Part shown: piece by piece, positions 18,247 through 25,267 of the stretch
Numbering within the stretch: position 1 is the stretch's first letter
How the letters are laid out: the number at the start of each line of letters is the position of its first letter
Source of the DNA: Pyrobaculum arsenaticum DSM 13514
GTDB lineage: Archaea > Thermoproteota > Thermoprotei > Thermoproteales > Thermoproteaceae
Assembly (NCBI RefSeq): GCF_000016385.1
Contig: NC_009376.1
Location: 1,178,001 to 1,242,000, forward strand
Direction: 5' to 3'
DNA length: 64,000 nucleotides
The notes under the pieces: model-generated
The model's input: the letters and a program-made list of their open reading frames with translations, nothing else
What the model was told of the DNA's origin: nothing
Database searches by the model: none
Program-made: the position numbers and the translations under genes

Positions 18247-18455
18247 ATCTCCGGGGCGGCCACTGGGCGTCGCTTAATTTCGTCAGGCGTCGGCTCCTTC
18301 CTTACTTCTTCTTTCTTTTCCTCTTTTTTTATTTTCTGCGGAATTAGGAGGAGCGCTATACTTGCGGCGTAGAGAGGAGCCGCTACCCAGAGGTTGCCGG
18401 CGGCTAAGATGACGAACGATGCCAAGTTCAGCAGTAGCCCTAGCTCGCGTCTCAC
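18243..18455 (-). CDS. Small membrane protein with charged tail
   Basis: About 70 residues: one or two hydrophobic segments (LGLLLNLASFVILAAGNLW and VAAPLYAASIALLLIP), then a lysine/glutamate-rich tail facing the cytoplasm. I choose the GTG at 18455 because TACATATTAAT at 18476-18486 lies 26 bases upstream. A TTG at 18476 would fall inside that TATA element. It overlaps the ParA-like ATPase gene by four bases and might anchor or recruit it; that is inference. Confidence 0.65.
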   Translation of the reverse strand: MRRELGLLLNLASFVILAAGNLWVAAPLYAASIALLLIPQKIKKEEKKEEVRKEPTPDEIKRRPVAAPEI

Positions 18456-18493
18456 GACAGCTATAGAGTGGCCCAATTAATATGTATTGCGTA

Positions 18494-18808
18494 TTATCTA
18501 AGCACTTTTGTATAGTGTAGAAGAGCGCTTTCCGCAATTTCGCAAATCCCCTCCACGTCGCCGGCTTTGGCCTTCTCCCAAAGCGGGGAGCCTTTCCTCA
18601 GTATATACTTCTTGCCTATTTTTTCCAAGTGCCCAGAAGCAAGGAGCGCCTCAGCCATGCTGGATACCTTGAAAATCAGCGATCTGCTTGGCCTCATCTT
18701 GGCTTCCGCCCATCGGGCAACGTCTCCGACGACGAAGCTCACCACGTTGCCGCGGGCTCCGGCAACCATTTCCATAAGGTACTTGGCAAGTACTTCACAC
18801 ACTCTCAT
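18494..18808 (-). CDS. Small winged-helix-like protein
   Basis: A 104-residue protein of helical pattern. SLIFKVSSMAEALLASGHLEKIGKKYILRKGS, split here as residues 43-74, resembles a recognition helix followed by a beta wing. The three cysteines are scattered and do not suggest a metal site. It is divergent from the gene at 18856 across a palindromic TATA element. It could regulate its own cluster, although I see no matching operator pair. Confidence 0.5.
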   Translation of the reverse strand: MRVCEVLAKYLMEMVAGARGNVVSFVVGDVARWAEAKMRPSRSLIFKVSSMAEALLASGHLEKIGKKYILRKGSPLWEKAKAGDVEGICEIAESALLHYTKVLR

Positions 18809-18826
18809 CGTTACTAACGGCGTGTC

Positions 18827-18838
18827 GTATATATATAC
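18827..18838. promoter_or_regulatory. Palindromic TATA element shared by divergent genes
   Basis: GTATATATATAC is a perfect 12-base palindrome centred at 18832.5. The leftward ATG (18808) is 24.5 bases away and the rightward GTG (18856) is 23.5 bases away. The gap has no other AT-rich element. Confidence 0.65.
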
Positions 18839-18855
18839 ATTTACTCCACTGAGGC

Positions 18856-19995
18856 GTGCGGGTTATCGCCATTGGCACCACTGGCGTAAATATGAAGGCG
18901 CTTTCCGCAGAGTTAGAGCGGTGCCACAAAGAGCGGGGGAGGGGGAGGCTGGGGCTGTATTTCGTAGAAGATGAGCTTAAGAAGAACGTGGATTGGGTTA
19001 TATACCTAGACAGCGACGATTACTACTGGCAAGAACAGATGTGGAAAGAAGCTGTGGCCCGGTCTGTGGCTAGGGTGGAGGAGGAGTCTCCAGACAAGGC
19101 CGTTCTTTTCATGAACTTGCCCTATTTTAGGAAGAGCAGGTTTTTCCCAGCTGTGGATGTCTCCCTGCTAAGGGCTTATAGGCCGGATCTAGTTGTTACC
19201 CTAATTGAGGAGGCCCACGTGATTTGGAAAAGGATACAGCTAAGAGAGGGGCGGGAGAAGACAGGCGCCTATCTGAGGCTGAAGGATGTATTCGCGTGGC
19301 GGACAGCGTCGATACTTATAGGTGACATTATTGCGAAGGCTATTGGAGTGCAAAACGTGGTAATGGCCGTTAAGCACCCATCAGCCACAATTTACAAGAT
19401 TATCTTAGAGGGGTCCAGGCCAAGGTTCTACTTGTCTTTCCCTATTACTTACATAAGGAGTGACCCTGAGGCCCGCGGCGAGGTGGATCGCTACAGATCT
19501 GTCATGCACCAGAAGTTCGCCGCTTTTGACCCTCTTACAATGGATGAAAGAGTTTTGAAATTTGCAAAGCGTAGCGGCAACTCGGCGGTTGTCGAGGAGG
19601 GGGATCGTTGGCTTCTACCACCTGGCGTCAAGCCGGCGGTTGAGGATGAGCCAGAGCTCTACCCAATGGAAATCCCCGCGGAGCAGGTAGACGAGGTTTT
19701 AGCCGACATCGACAACTTAATTAGGTTTAAGGACTTTAGGTACATCCTGCAGTCTGACGCCGTGGCGGTCTACCGGCCTTTCATGAAAAAGACGTTCCAC
19801 AGAGGAGTCTTCAGCGAGATTATGTACGCCTCCAACACGGCCCATAAAAGAGTCTTCATATACCTTCCCCATGAGGATCTCGTGACTGGTATGGACTCGC
19901 CCTTCGGGCCAGGTGTCGGCGTTGTGGAAAACGAGTTCGAGAAGTTCTTAAACGCTATTGAGAAGTTTGTGGCTCGTTTTTCAGCCGGTGGATGA
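18856..19995 (+). CDS. Unknown 379-residue protein
   Basis: I do not recognise the family. The N-terminus (VIAIGTTGVNM) resembles a degenerate P-loop or Rossmann start, followed by acidic motifs such as YLDSDDYYWQEQ. The C-terminal third contains AVYRPFMKKTFHRGVFSEIMY and YLPHEDLV..DSPFGPG, which is reminiscent of nucleoside-deoxyribosyltransferase-like folds, but I would not assign one. The start GTG is fixed by the palindromic TATA element at 18827-18838. It lies divergent from the ParA/winged-helix cluster and overlaps the small convergent gene after it by 41 bases. Confidence 0.6.
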   Translation: MRVIAIGTTGVNMKALSAELERCHKERGRGRLGLYFVEDELKKNVDWVIYLDSDDYYWQEQMWKEAVARSVARVEEESPDKAVLFMNLPYFRKSRFFPAVDVSLLRAYRPDLVVTLIEEAHVIWKRIQLREGREKTGAYLRLKDVFAWRTASILIGDIIAKAIGVQNVVMAVKHPSATIYKIILEGSRPRFYLSFPITYIRSDPEARGEVDRYRSVMHQKFAAFDPLTMDERVLKFAKRSGNSAVVEEGDRWLLPPGVKPAVEDEPELYPMEIPAEQVDEVLADIDNLIRFKDFRYILQSDAVAVYRPFMKKTFHRGVFSEIMYASNTAHKRVFIYLPHEDLVTGMDSPFGPGVGVVENEFEKFLNAIEKFVARFSAGG

Positions 19996-20149
19996 ACTCC
20001 ATTATTTTTTCCCTACCCTTGATTTCTAAGTAGCCAAGTCTAGCGTCGAATACATACAACGTATCCTCGTCTGCAAAGGGGATTTTAATAACATGCAACC
20101 CCGATATATCTGGCAGTTCTTCGTTTTTTGTGACGAGGTAGGCCTTCAC
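19955..20149 (-). CDS. Small unknown protein, antisense at its 3' end
   Basis: A 64-residue protein with a GTG start. AATATAAAAG (reverse strand, about 20170-20179) lies roughly 25 bases upstream, which supports it as a real leaderless gene. The sequence is alpha/beta with no motif I know (IKIPFADEDTLYVFDARLG). Its last 41 bases overlap the end of the 379-residue gene on the other strand. Confidence 0.55.
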   Translation of the reverse strand: MKAYLVTKNEELPDISGLHVIKIPFADEDTLYVFDARLGYLEIKGREKIMEFIHRLKNEPQTSQ

Positions 20150-20259
20150 AACTTCCTACGTGTTATCTTTTATATTCACTACACGTAAAAACTTCGCATT
20201 TGCCTACGCCAAAACTTTTAGACGTGTCAATATTTTTAAAGAGGATCTAAGTTTAAGGC

Positions 20260-21063
20260 GTGTTTAGGTCAGTTGTGTGGCTTATCCTCGGCGTTTTGTT
20301 GGGGGTAGCGTTGATGTATATCCTCACTCCGTCTCAGACACAGCAACAACAACCTCGGTGTCCAGTTTCGATCGACACCATCAAGGCTCGGGGCAAGCTC
20401 GTTGTGGGGACATCCGCCGACTGGCCTCCGTACGAGTACATCGAGGGCGGCAAAGTGGTGGGAATTGACATAGAAATTGCAAAGAGGATTGCTGACAGCC
20501 TCGGGGTGGGGCTGGAGGTCAGGGATATGAAATTCTCGGCGCTTATCGAGGCGGTCAAGAGGGGCGATGTCGACGTGGTCCTCGCCGACATGGCAATCAC
20601 CCCAGAGCGGGAGACTCAGGTCCTATTCTCCATACCATACCAGGTCGACACCTCAGTCGTAATTGCGAAGAGGGGGGCGGCGATGCGCGGACCAGAGGAC
20701 TTAAAGGGGAGGGCCGTTGGGGTGCAGGTGGGGACGGTCCAAGAAGACTGGGCACTCCGGACTTTGGGTAATGTTTCAAAAATCGTGAGATACGACAAGG
20801 TGTATCCGTACATGGTAGAGGCACTGCGCAAAGGCGATGTTGACGCCATTGTAGTAGGAGGCGTGGTGGGTAGGGCCATCGTGACGAGGTTCCCTGAGTT
20901 TGAAATAGTGGCCTCAACGGGGGTTAGGTACAGCGCCGTGGCTATGCCCAGCTGTGCCTACGATTTAAAGTTGCAGGTAGACAGAGTAATCTACGACATG
21001 TTGCAGAGCGGGGAGATGGAACGGCTAATTACTTCGTGGGTGGAGAAGTGGCTATACTCCTAG
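20260..21063 (+). CDS. Extracellular solute-binding protein, amino-acid family (SBP_bac_3)
   Basis: A 267-residue periplasmic-type binding protein anchored by an N-terminal hydrophobic segment (VVWLILGVLLGVALMYIL) and followed by a Gln-rich linker. The family signature appears as LVVGTSADWPPYEYIEGGKVVGIDIEIAK, split here at residues 47-75, then DVVLADMAITPERE and GVQVGTVQEDW. The start is GTG, about 25 bases after ATATTTTTAAA at 20230-20240. No ABC permease or ATPase gene is nearby, so it is an orphan receptor or uses a transporter encoded elsewhere. Confidence 0.85.
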   Translation: MFRSVVWLILGVLLGVALMYILTPSQTQQQQPRCPVSIDTIKARGKLVVGTSADWPPYEYIEGGKVVGIDIEIAKRIADSLGVGLEVRDMKFSALIEAVKRGDVDVVLADMAITPERETQVLFSIPYQVDTSVVIAKRGAAMRGPEDLKGRAVGVQVGTVQEDWALRTLGNVSKIVRYDKVYPYMVEALRKGDVDAIVVGGVVGRAIVTRFPEFEIVASTGVRYSAVAMPSCAYDLKLQVDRVIYDMLQSGEMERLITSWVEKWLYS

Positions 21064-21488
21064 TCCTCTACGCGGTTCTGGTAAACATATCGCCTTTTTC
21101 GGCCACGTACAGTGTACAGATCGACGGCTCCACGACCACTGTCTACGTAGCTGATAACTTGGCCAAATGGGCAATTGGCTACATGAACGTCTCCTCTTAC
21201 GACCCACGCAACGTCGGCGCTGTCGGGATGTTGTTTGTTTTCCCCCAAAACTCCACCTATTGTTTCTGGATGAAAAACACGCGAATCCCGCTTAAAATTA
21301 TCTGGGTGAGCGGACAACGTGTTACTTACTGGGCCTACGGAAGGCCCATGGACACAAGATCGGTCTGCGGGTATGGCGACAAGGTGCTCGAGCTAGACCC
21401 GAGATTCGAAGTGCCTAAGGTGGTTAAAGTCGGCGAGCAACGACCTCTTCACGGCTCAGTGGGGTTCATCTTCGTCACAGGCAACTAA
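21036..21488 (+). CDS. DUF192 family protein, exported
   Basis: The DUF192 core is clear: GYMNVSSYD, then GMLFVFP and FWMKNTRIPLKIIWV, and VLELDPRF near the end. An N-terminal hydrophobic segment (VAILLVLYAVLVNISPF) suggests export or membrane anchoring. Starts at GTG 21036 or GTG 21048 are both possible, and both overlap the end of the binding-protein gene. The two genes are therefore coupled. DUF192 proteins have no firm biochemical function. Confidence 0.8.
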   Translation: MGGEVAILLVLYAVLVNISPFSATYSVQIDGSTTTVYVADNLAKWAIGYMNVSSYDPRNVGAVGMLFVFPQNSTYCFWMKNTRIPLKIIWVSGQRVTYWAYGRPMDTRSVCGYGDKVLELDPRFEVPKVVKVGEQRPLHGSVGFIFVTGN

Positions 21489-21525
21489 TCCTAGGGCTTT
21501 TTATTAAAAACAACTCTATTAGTAC

Positions 21526-22287
21526 ATGGAGGTGGAATCTGGAAATCCTCTTGAAGAGGTAGCTTCGCTTATTGTCAGATCTTCGTGCAACGTGGCCCTC
21601 ACCGGGGCGGGCGTCTCAACAGCCAGCGGGATACCCGACTTCAGGGGGCCTCAGGGAGTGTGGAGGATGGTGGACCCCGAGAAGTTCGAAATTAGCTACT
21701 TCCACGAGCACCCAGACGAGGTGTGGGATCTCTTTGTAGAATTTTTCCTCCCGACGTTCAACGCTAAGCCAAATCCGGCGCACTACGCATTGGCGGAGTT
21801 GGAAAAGTTGGGGAAGCTGTGCGCGGTGATCACGCAGAATGTAGACATGTTACACCAAGCCGCAGGTAGTAGAAACGTTGTTGAGCTACACGGCTCTCTG
21901 AAAGATGCGGTCTGCGTGGAGTGTGGGTCTAGGTATCCTTTATCGGAGGTGTTAAGACAGAGGACAAGGGGGGCGCCTAAGTGCCCTAAGTGCGGTGGGG
22001 TGTTAAAGCCAGACGTCGTGTTTTTCGGGGAGCCTCTGCCGCGGGACGCGTTGAGAGAGGCGATGATGTTGGCTGAGATGGCCGACGTCTTCATTGCCGC
22101 GGGGACTTCCCTGGCTGTTTATCCCGCCAACCAGCTGCCCCTCATAGCGAAAAAGAGGGGGGCGAAGCTGGTTGTAATAAACGCCGAGGAGACCTATTAC
22201 GACTTCGCTGCCGACTATGTGTTCAGGGGTAAGGTGGAAGAGGTACTGCCGGCGCTTGTGGAGAAGGTTAAAGGCATGTTATTTTAA
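21526..22287 (+). CDS. Sir2-family NAD-dependent protein deacylase
   Basis: A 253-residue sirtuin. The NAD-binding motif is GAGVSTASGIPDFRGPQGVW (residues 27-46), followed by TQNVDMLH and the catalytic histidine in ELHGS. A zinc finger CVECG...CPKCG follows, and GTSLAVYPA and VVINAEE complete the Rossmann fold. In crenarchaea the best-known target is the chromatin protein Alba. A TATA-like TTTTTATTAAAAAC lies just upstream of the ATG. The 3' end overlaps the convergent DUF309 gene by 20 bases. Confidence 0.92.
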   Translation: MEVESGNPLEEVASLIVRSSCNVALTGAGVSTASGIPDFRGPQGVWRMVDPEKFEISYFHEHPDEVWDLFVEFFLPTFNAKPNPAHYALAELEKLGKLCAVITQNVDMLHQAAGSRNVVELHGSLKDAVCVECGSRYPLSEVLRQRTRGAPKCPKCGGVLKPDVVFFGEPLPRDALREAMMLAEMADVFIAAGTSLAVYPANQLPLIAKKRGAKLVVINAEETYYDFAADYVFRGKVEEVLPALVEKVKGMLF

Positions 22288-22789
22288 ACGGCCTCTTTTC
22301 CAACAACGCCTTCTCTGCAAGCTTTTTTACTTCTTTTATTTTTATGCAACCGACGTCCTCCTCTATTAGGTATATCGCCTCTTTTAACAAACGCTCGAAC
22401 TTCTCCGGCGAGCCCTCTTGCAGTTTGACAAAGGCAGCGGCCAGCATTATAAGCCCTTGGAGAGTTGGGGATTTGGTCCGCCGCCAGAGCCCCTCCAAGG
22501 CGTTGTGCGCCTCCCAGAACCTCTCGGCGTTGAAAAGCCTTACGTAGGTCTCGACTCCTCCAGGCACATCTTCAAAAGTTATATCCACCGCCTCCAACAC
22601 CTTCCCGCCTATTACCCTTTCCACTGTCTCTTTAGCCTTGGCCAAGTCGTCTGACTTAACGTCAACCTCTACATGTGTCGACGCCACCCTCAATGAGATG
22701 ACTGGGAGCGCTGCTCTTATCCTTCTTAGCAACTCCTCGCGGTGGCCTGGAGTGTAGCCTGGGTTTTCTACGATAAGCAAGTACCTCAT
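22268..22789 (-). CDS. DUF309 family protein with N-terminal extension
   Basis: The C-terminal half has the DUF309 pattern: VRLFNAERFWEAHNALEGLW, then LQGLIMLAAAFVKLQEG, an all-helical domain of unknown activity. The first 80 residues form a small alpha/beta domain (THVEVDVKSDDLAKAKETVE) not typical of bacterial members. It overlaps the CBS-domain gene by four bases (ATGA), so the two are co-translated. Confidence 0.75.
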   Translation of the reverse strand: MRYLLIVENPGYTPGHREELLRRIRAALPVISLRVASTHVEVDVKSDDLAKAKETVERVIGGKVLEAVDITFEDVPGGVETYVRLFNAERFWEAHNALEGLWRRTKSPTLQGLIMLAAAFVKLQEGSPEKFERLLKEAIYLIEEDVGCIKIKEVKKLAEKALLEKRPFKITCL

Positions 22790-23205
22790 CTCAGTAGGGA
22801 GAACATGGTGGCGGCGAAGTCCACAATGTCTCTGAAGGACACTACGCCTACGACTTTTCCCGCCTTGTCGACTACCGGGAGGTGCCTAATGTTGAGCTCT
22901 CTCATCTTTTCCATGGCCTCCACGACTAGTGCGTCCTGATCTATAACGATGGGGTTTTCTGTCATCACCATCCACGCCGGGGTATCGGGGGAGAGCCCGC
23001 GGGCTATTACGTATACTAGATCCCGCTCTGTGATTATACCTATAGCCTTGCCTTCGTCATCTACAATAACGGCGCTTCCCACCTTATTTTCGTACATCTT
23101 AGCGGCGATGTCTTTTATCTTGTCATCCCTTTTGGCTGTAACTACATTTCTTGTCATTATGTCAGAAACTCTAAGCGGGACTTCTCTTTTCTTCACCAAT
23201 GGCAT
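22786..23205 (-). CDS. CBS-domain pair protein
   Basis: A 139-residue protein consisting almost entirely of two CBS motifs (VGSAVIVDDEGKAIGIITERDLV and IRHLPVVDKAGKVVGVVSFRDIV, each abbreviated here at about residues 43-65 and 108-130). Such Bateman modules bind adenine nucleotides and regulate partner proteins. GATATAAATA is about 24 bases upstream and overlaps the end of the preceding gene. It is coupled to DUF309, which may be its partner. Confidence 0.85.
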   Translation of the reverse strand: MPLVKKREVPLRVSDIMTRNVVTAKRDDKIKDIAAKMYENKVGSAVIVDDEGKAIGIITERDLVYVIARGLSPDTPAWMVMTENPIVIDQDALVVEAMEKMRELNIRHLPVVDKAGKVVGVVSFRDIVDFAATMFSLLR

Positions 23206-23227
23206 AGATTGTATCTAGAACTGGTAT

Positions 23228-23557
23228 TTATATCTTGATTACGGTCTTTTTAATGTTAATTTCGAGGTCTACAATTACTTTGACATCTCCGTACACTTCT
23301 TTAAGTTTTTTCACTGTCGACAACATCCTGTCTATTTTCCTTATGAAATCAGTGTTGTCTGGCAGGGGGCCTCCCGCGTAGAATTCAACCCCCTCCGCCG
23401 GTTTTAGATCTATGCCGAAGGCGAAGGCCAGCTCCGTAAACTTTAGCCACCGCTCTTCTAGTGCCTCGAGCACGGGGCGGTTTGTCCTGTACTTCTCTGC
23501 GTGTTCCCGGAGCGTTGTTAGCAGAGACTCCAGCTCTGAAAGTGTAAGCTGGATCAT
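23228..23557 (-). CDS. Unknown protein, last gene of a four-gene operon
   Basis: I do not recognise this 109-residue protein. It is helical in the first half (LSELESLLTTLREHAEKY) and ends in beta-strand-like DVKVIVDLEINIKK. No signal peptide or metal motif. It overlaps the gene before it by four bases (ATGA) and is the fourth gene in a strictly coupled set, which suggests a fixed stoichiometry with the other three. Confidence 0.6.
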   Translation of the reverse strand: MIQLTLSELESLLTTLREHAEKYRTNRPVLEALEERWLKFTELAFAFGIDLKPAEGVEFYAGGPLPDNTDFIRKIDRMLSTVKKLKEVYGDVKVIVDLEINIKKTVIKI

Positions 23558-23979
23558 CGCGAAAGGTAGTAGGCAATTTCTACGTTGTCGACGCAGAATT
23601 TCACTAGCCCTCGGGTCAAGTCGGGACAGTTGAAGGTGTTCAGCCTAACCTCCTCTCTGGGCAGTGGGGGAACTGGCTTCGGCTGGGGCAACGGGGGCAC
23701 CACCTCTGGTATAGGCGTGGTTGTTATGTAGCTCTCGGTTGGCCCTATGACGACCGAATAGTCCCTGAGACCGAGGTCTTTCGCCATTCTCTGCGCCTCG
23801 ACCAGTGTCTCCAGCACAGAAGAAAGCGCCTCGTATATATAACCCAATGTCCCGAGGCCAATTAGGTAGTTCCCCACCTGCCTCTGGGCCAATAGGATGG
23901 GCGTGGCCTCTATCTGCGGGAGGAGCGACCTCACTTGCCAGATGAGGTTCTCCACACTGCCAGATCGCACTACTATCAT
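23554..23979 (-). CDS. Unknown protein with proline-rich linker
   Basis: A 141-residue protein of unknown family: a helical N-terminal two-thirds, then a proline-rich linker (PEVVPPLPQPKPVPPLP, about residues 93-109), and a short C-terminal segment with two cysteines (FNCPDL, KFCVDN). The proline-rich linker suggests a docking arm for a partner. ATGA overlaps join it to the genes on both sides. Confidence 0.6.
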   Translation of the reverse strand: MIVVRSGSVENLIWQVRSLLPQIEATPILLAQRQVGNYLIGLGTLGYIYEALSSVLETLVEAQRMAKDLGLRDYSVVIGPTESYITTTPIPEVVPPLPQPKPVPPLPREEVRLNTFNCPDLTRGLVKFCVDNVEIAYYLSR

Positions 23980-24113
23980 AGGATAATTCGTACCCCCTTG
24001 CCTGTGTTTTCCACGTAGACGTCTTCATCTGGGCCAAGTACTTGTAAAAGCACTTCTTTTATGTGCGGGTTTATTTGTAATTCGCCAACTTTTTTCTTGA
24101 CGATGTTTCTCAT
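23976..24113 (-). CDS. 45-residue unknown protein
   Basis: Short but well supported, because its ATG overlaps the stop of the gene before it (24110-24113) and its stop overlaps the ATG of the gene after it (23976-23979). The peptide begins MRNIVKKKVGELQINPHIKE and ends GKGVRIIL, a basic helix followed by strands. No family recognised. Confidence 0.6.
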   Translation of the reverse strand: MRNIVKKKVGELQINPHIKEVLLQVLGPDEDVYVENTGKGVRIIL

Positions 24114-24322
24114 GGAACTACAATTAGGGTGTTTCTACCTTTAAAGACGACGTACATGTCTTGAGGGAAATATTTTAACAAGTCCAGTGGCAACCCAACA
24201 GGTTGGGGCGGCCAGTAGAAACTGAGCCTCTGCCCTTTTATTTTAATCGGCTTCACTTTGTACTTAGCCAGAAGCGCTTCCACATCTTCAACGATGTTTA
24301 GCTGCGACGTGTGTATAATCAT
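24110..24322 (-). CDS. 70-residue unknown protein, first gene of the operon
   Basis: No family recognised. It contains VEALLAKYKVKPIKIKGQRL and FYWPPQPVGLP, a mixed alpha/beta pattern. A TATA-like TTAATTAA about 24 bases before the ATG makes it the promoter-proximal gene of the four. Its stop overlaps the next ATG. Confidence 0.55.
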   Translation of the reverse strand: MIIHTSQLNIVEDVEALLAKYKVKPIKIKGQRLSFYWPPQPVGLPLDLLKYFPQDMYVVFKGRNTLIVVP

Positions 24323-24397
24323 TGGACATGGATAGTCACTGGTTAATTAAGTTTGCGGAATCAGCTCGTGAATATTAATACAGTGTTTTCAACGGCG

Positions 24398-24415
24398 ACC
24401 TGATGGGGCTCAGGT
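24398..24415. repeat. Short inverted repeat in the intergenic region
   Basis: ACCTGA at 24398-24403 and TCAGGT at 24410-24415 can pair with a six-base loop. The 258-base gap around it (24323-24580) holds otherwise only the two flanking TATA elements. I see no tRNA or box C/D signature. Confidence 0.3.
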
Positions 24416-24580
24416 GCTGGTTAGTCTTCGGATAGTTTATACTCTAGATTCCGTGTCTTGGCATTGTGTCCAGCTCTCGGGAGTGCGGCGTGTGTCTCAT
24501 TACGTCTCTCTGGCGTCCATGACCGGACTTCTTAAGAGTATTTGTGTGAAGTTTAATAATATCCGTTGTTTGGAGATCCG

Positions 24581-25267
24581 ATGCAGGCTGTAATTCTGGC
24601 TGGCGGCTTTGGGAAGAGGCTAGCCCCACTCACATCGGAGACGCCTAAGCCTCTTCTGCCTGTTGGAGGCAAGCCCATATTAGTACGTCAGATCGAGTGG
24701 CTGAGGAGCTACGGCGTGACGGATGTAATCCTCGCAGTGGGTTACCTTAGGCATAAGGTGTTTGAGGCGCTGGGAGATGGGAGGAAGTTCGGCGTTAGGA
24801 TTTTCTACAGCGTTGAGGAGGAGCCTCTTGGCACGGGCGGCGCCGTGAAGAACGCTTCGCTTTTCTTAACAGACGATCTGTTCATCGTTGTGAATGGGGA
24901 CGTGCTTACTAACCTACCTGTGGACAAGATGGTGGAGGCGCTCGGAGATGCCGAGGGCGCTATCGCCCTTGTCCCGCTGAGGAGCCCCTACGGCATAGTG
25001 GAATTTGATGAAAATGGCCGCATAACGAGATTTAGAGAGAAGCCCGTCCTGGAGGGTTTTTACATAAACGCCGGCGTCTACGTGTTGAGGAGGCGGTTAT
25101 TGCAGGAACTACCAGACCGGGGCAATATCGAAGAGACGCTCTTCCCCAAGCTTGCCCAGCAGAGGAAGCTCAAGGCGGTTGTGTTTAAAGACGTGTTCTG
25201 GCGCTCGGTGGACAGCTTGAAGGACTTGGAAGAAGTGGATAGACATTTTGCAAACAATGAACATTGA
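24581..25267 (+). CDS. Sugar-phosphate nucleotidyltransferase
   Basis: A 228-residue NTP_transferase of the glucose-1-phosphate/mannose-1-phosphate type. The signature is [27 protein letters not shown], split here at about residues 4-30, followed by NGDVLTNL and FREKP. It lacks a C-terminal left-handed beta-helix, so it is the short form. It makes NDP-sugars for surface glycans; the actual nucleotide and sugar cannot be told. The ATG at 24581 is chosen by TTAATAAT about 25 bases upstream. Its last 11 bases overlap gltX. Confidence 0.85.

Noticed and set aside
24398..24415. Isolated member of the CCTGA/TCAGG system
   Set aside because: A single hairpin without the 12/21-base spacing is expected by chance.
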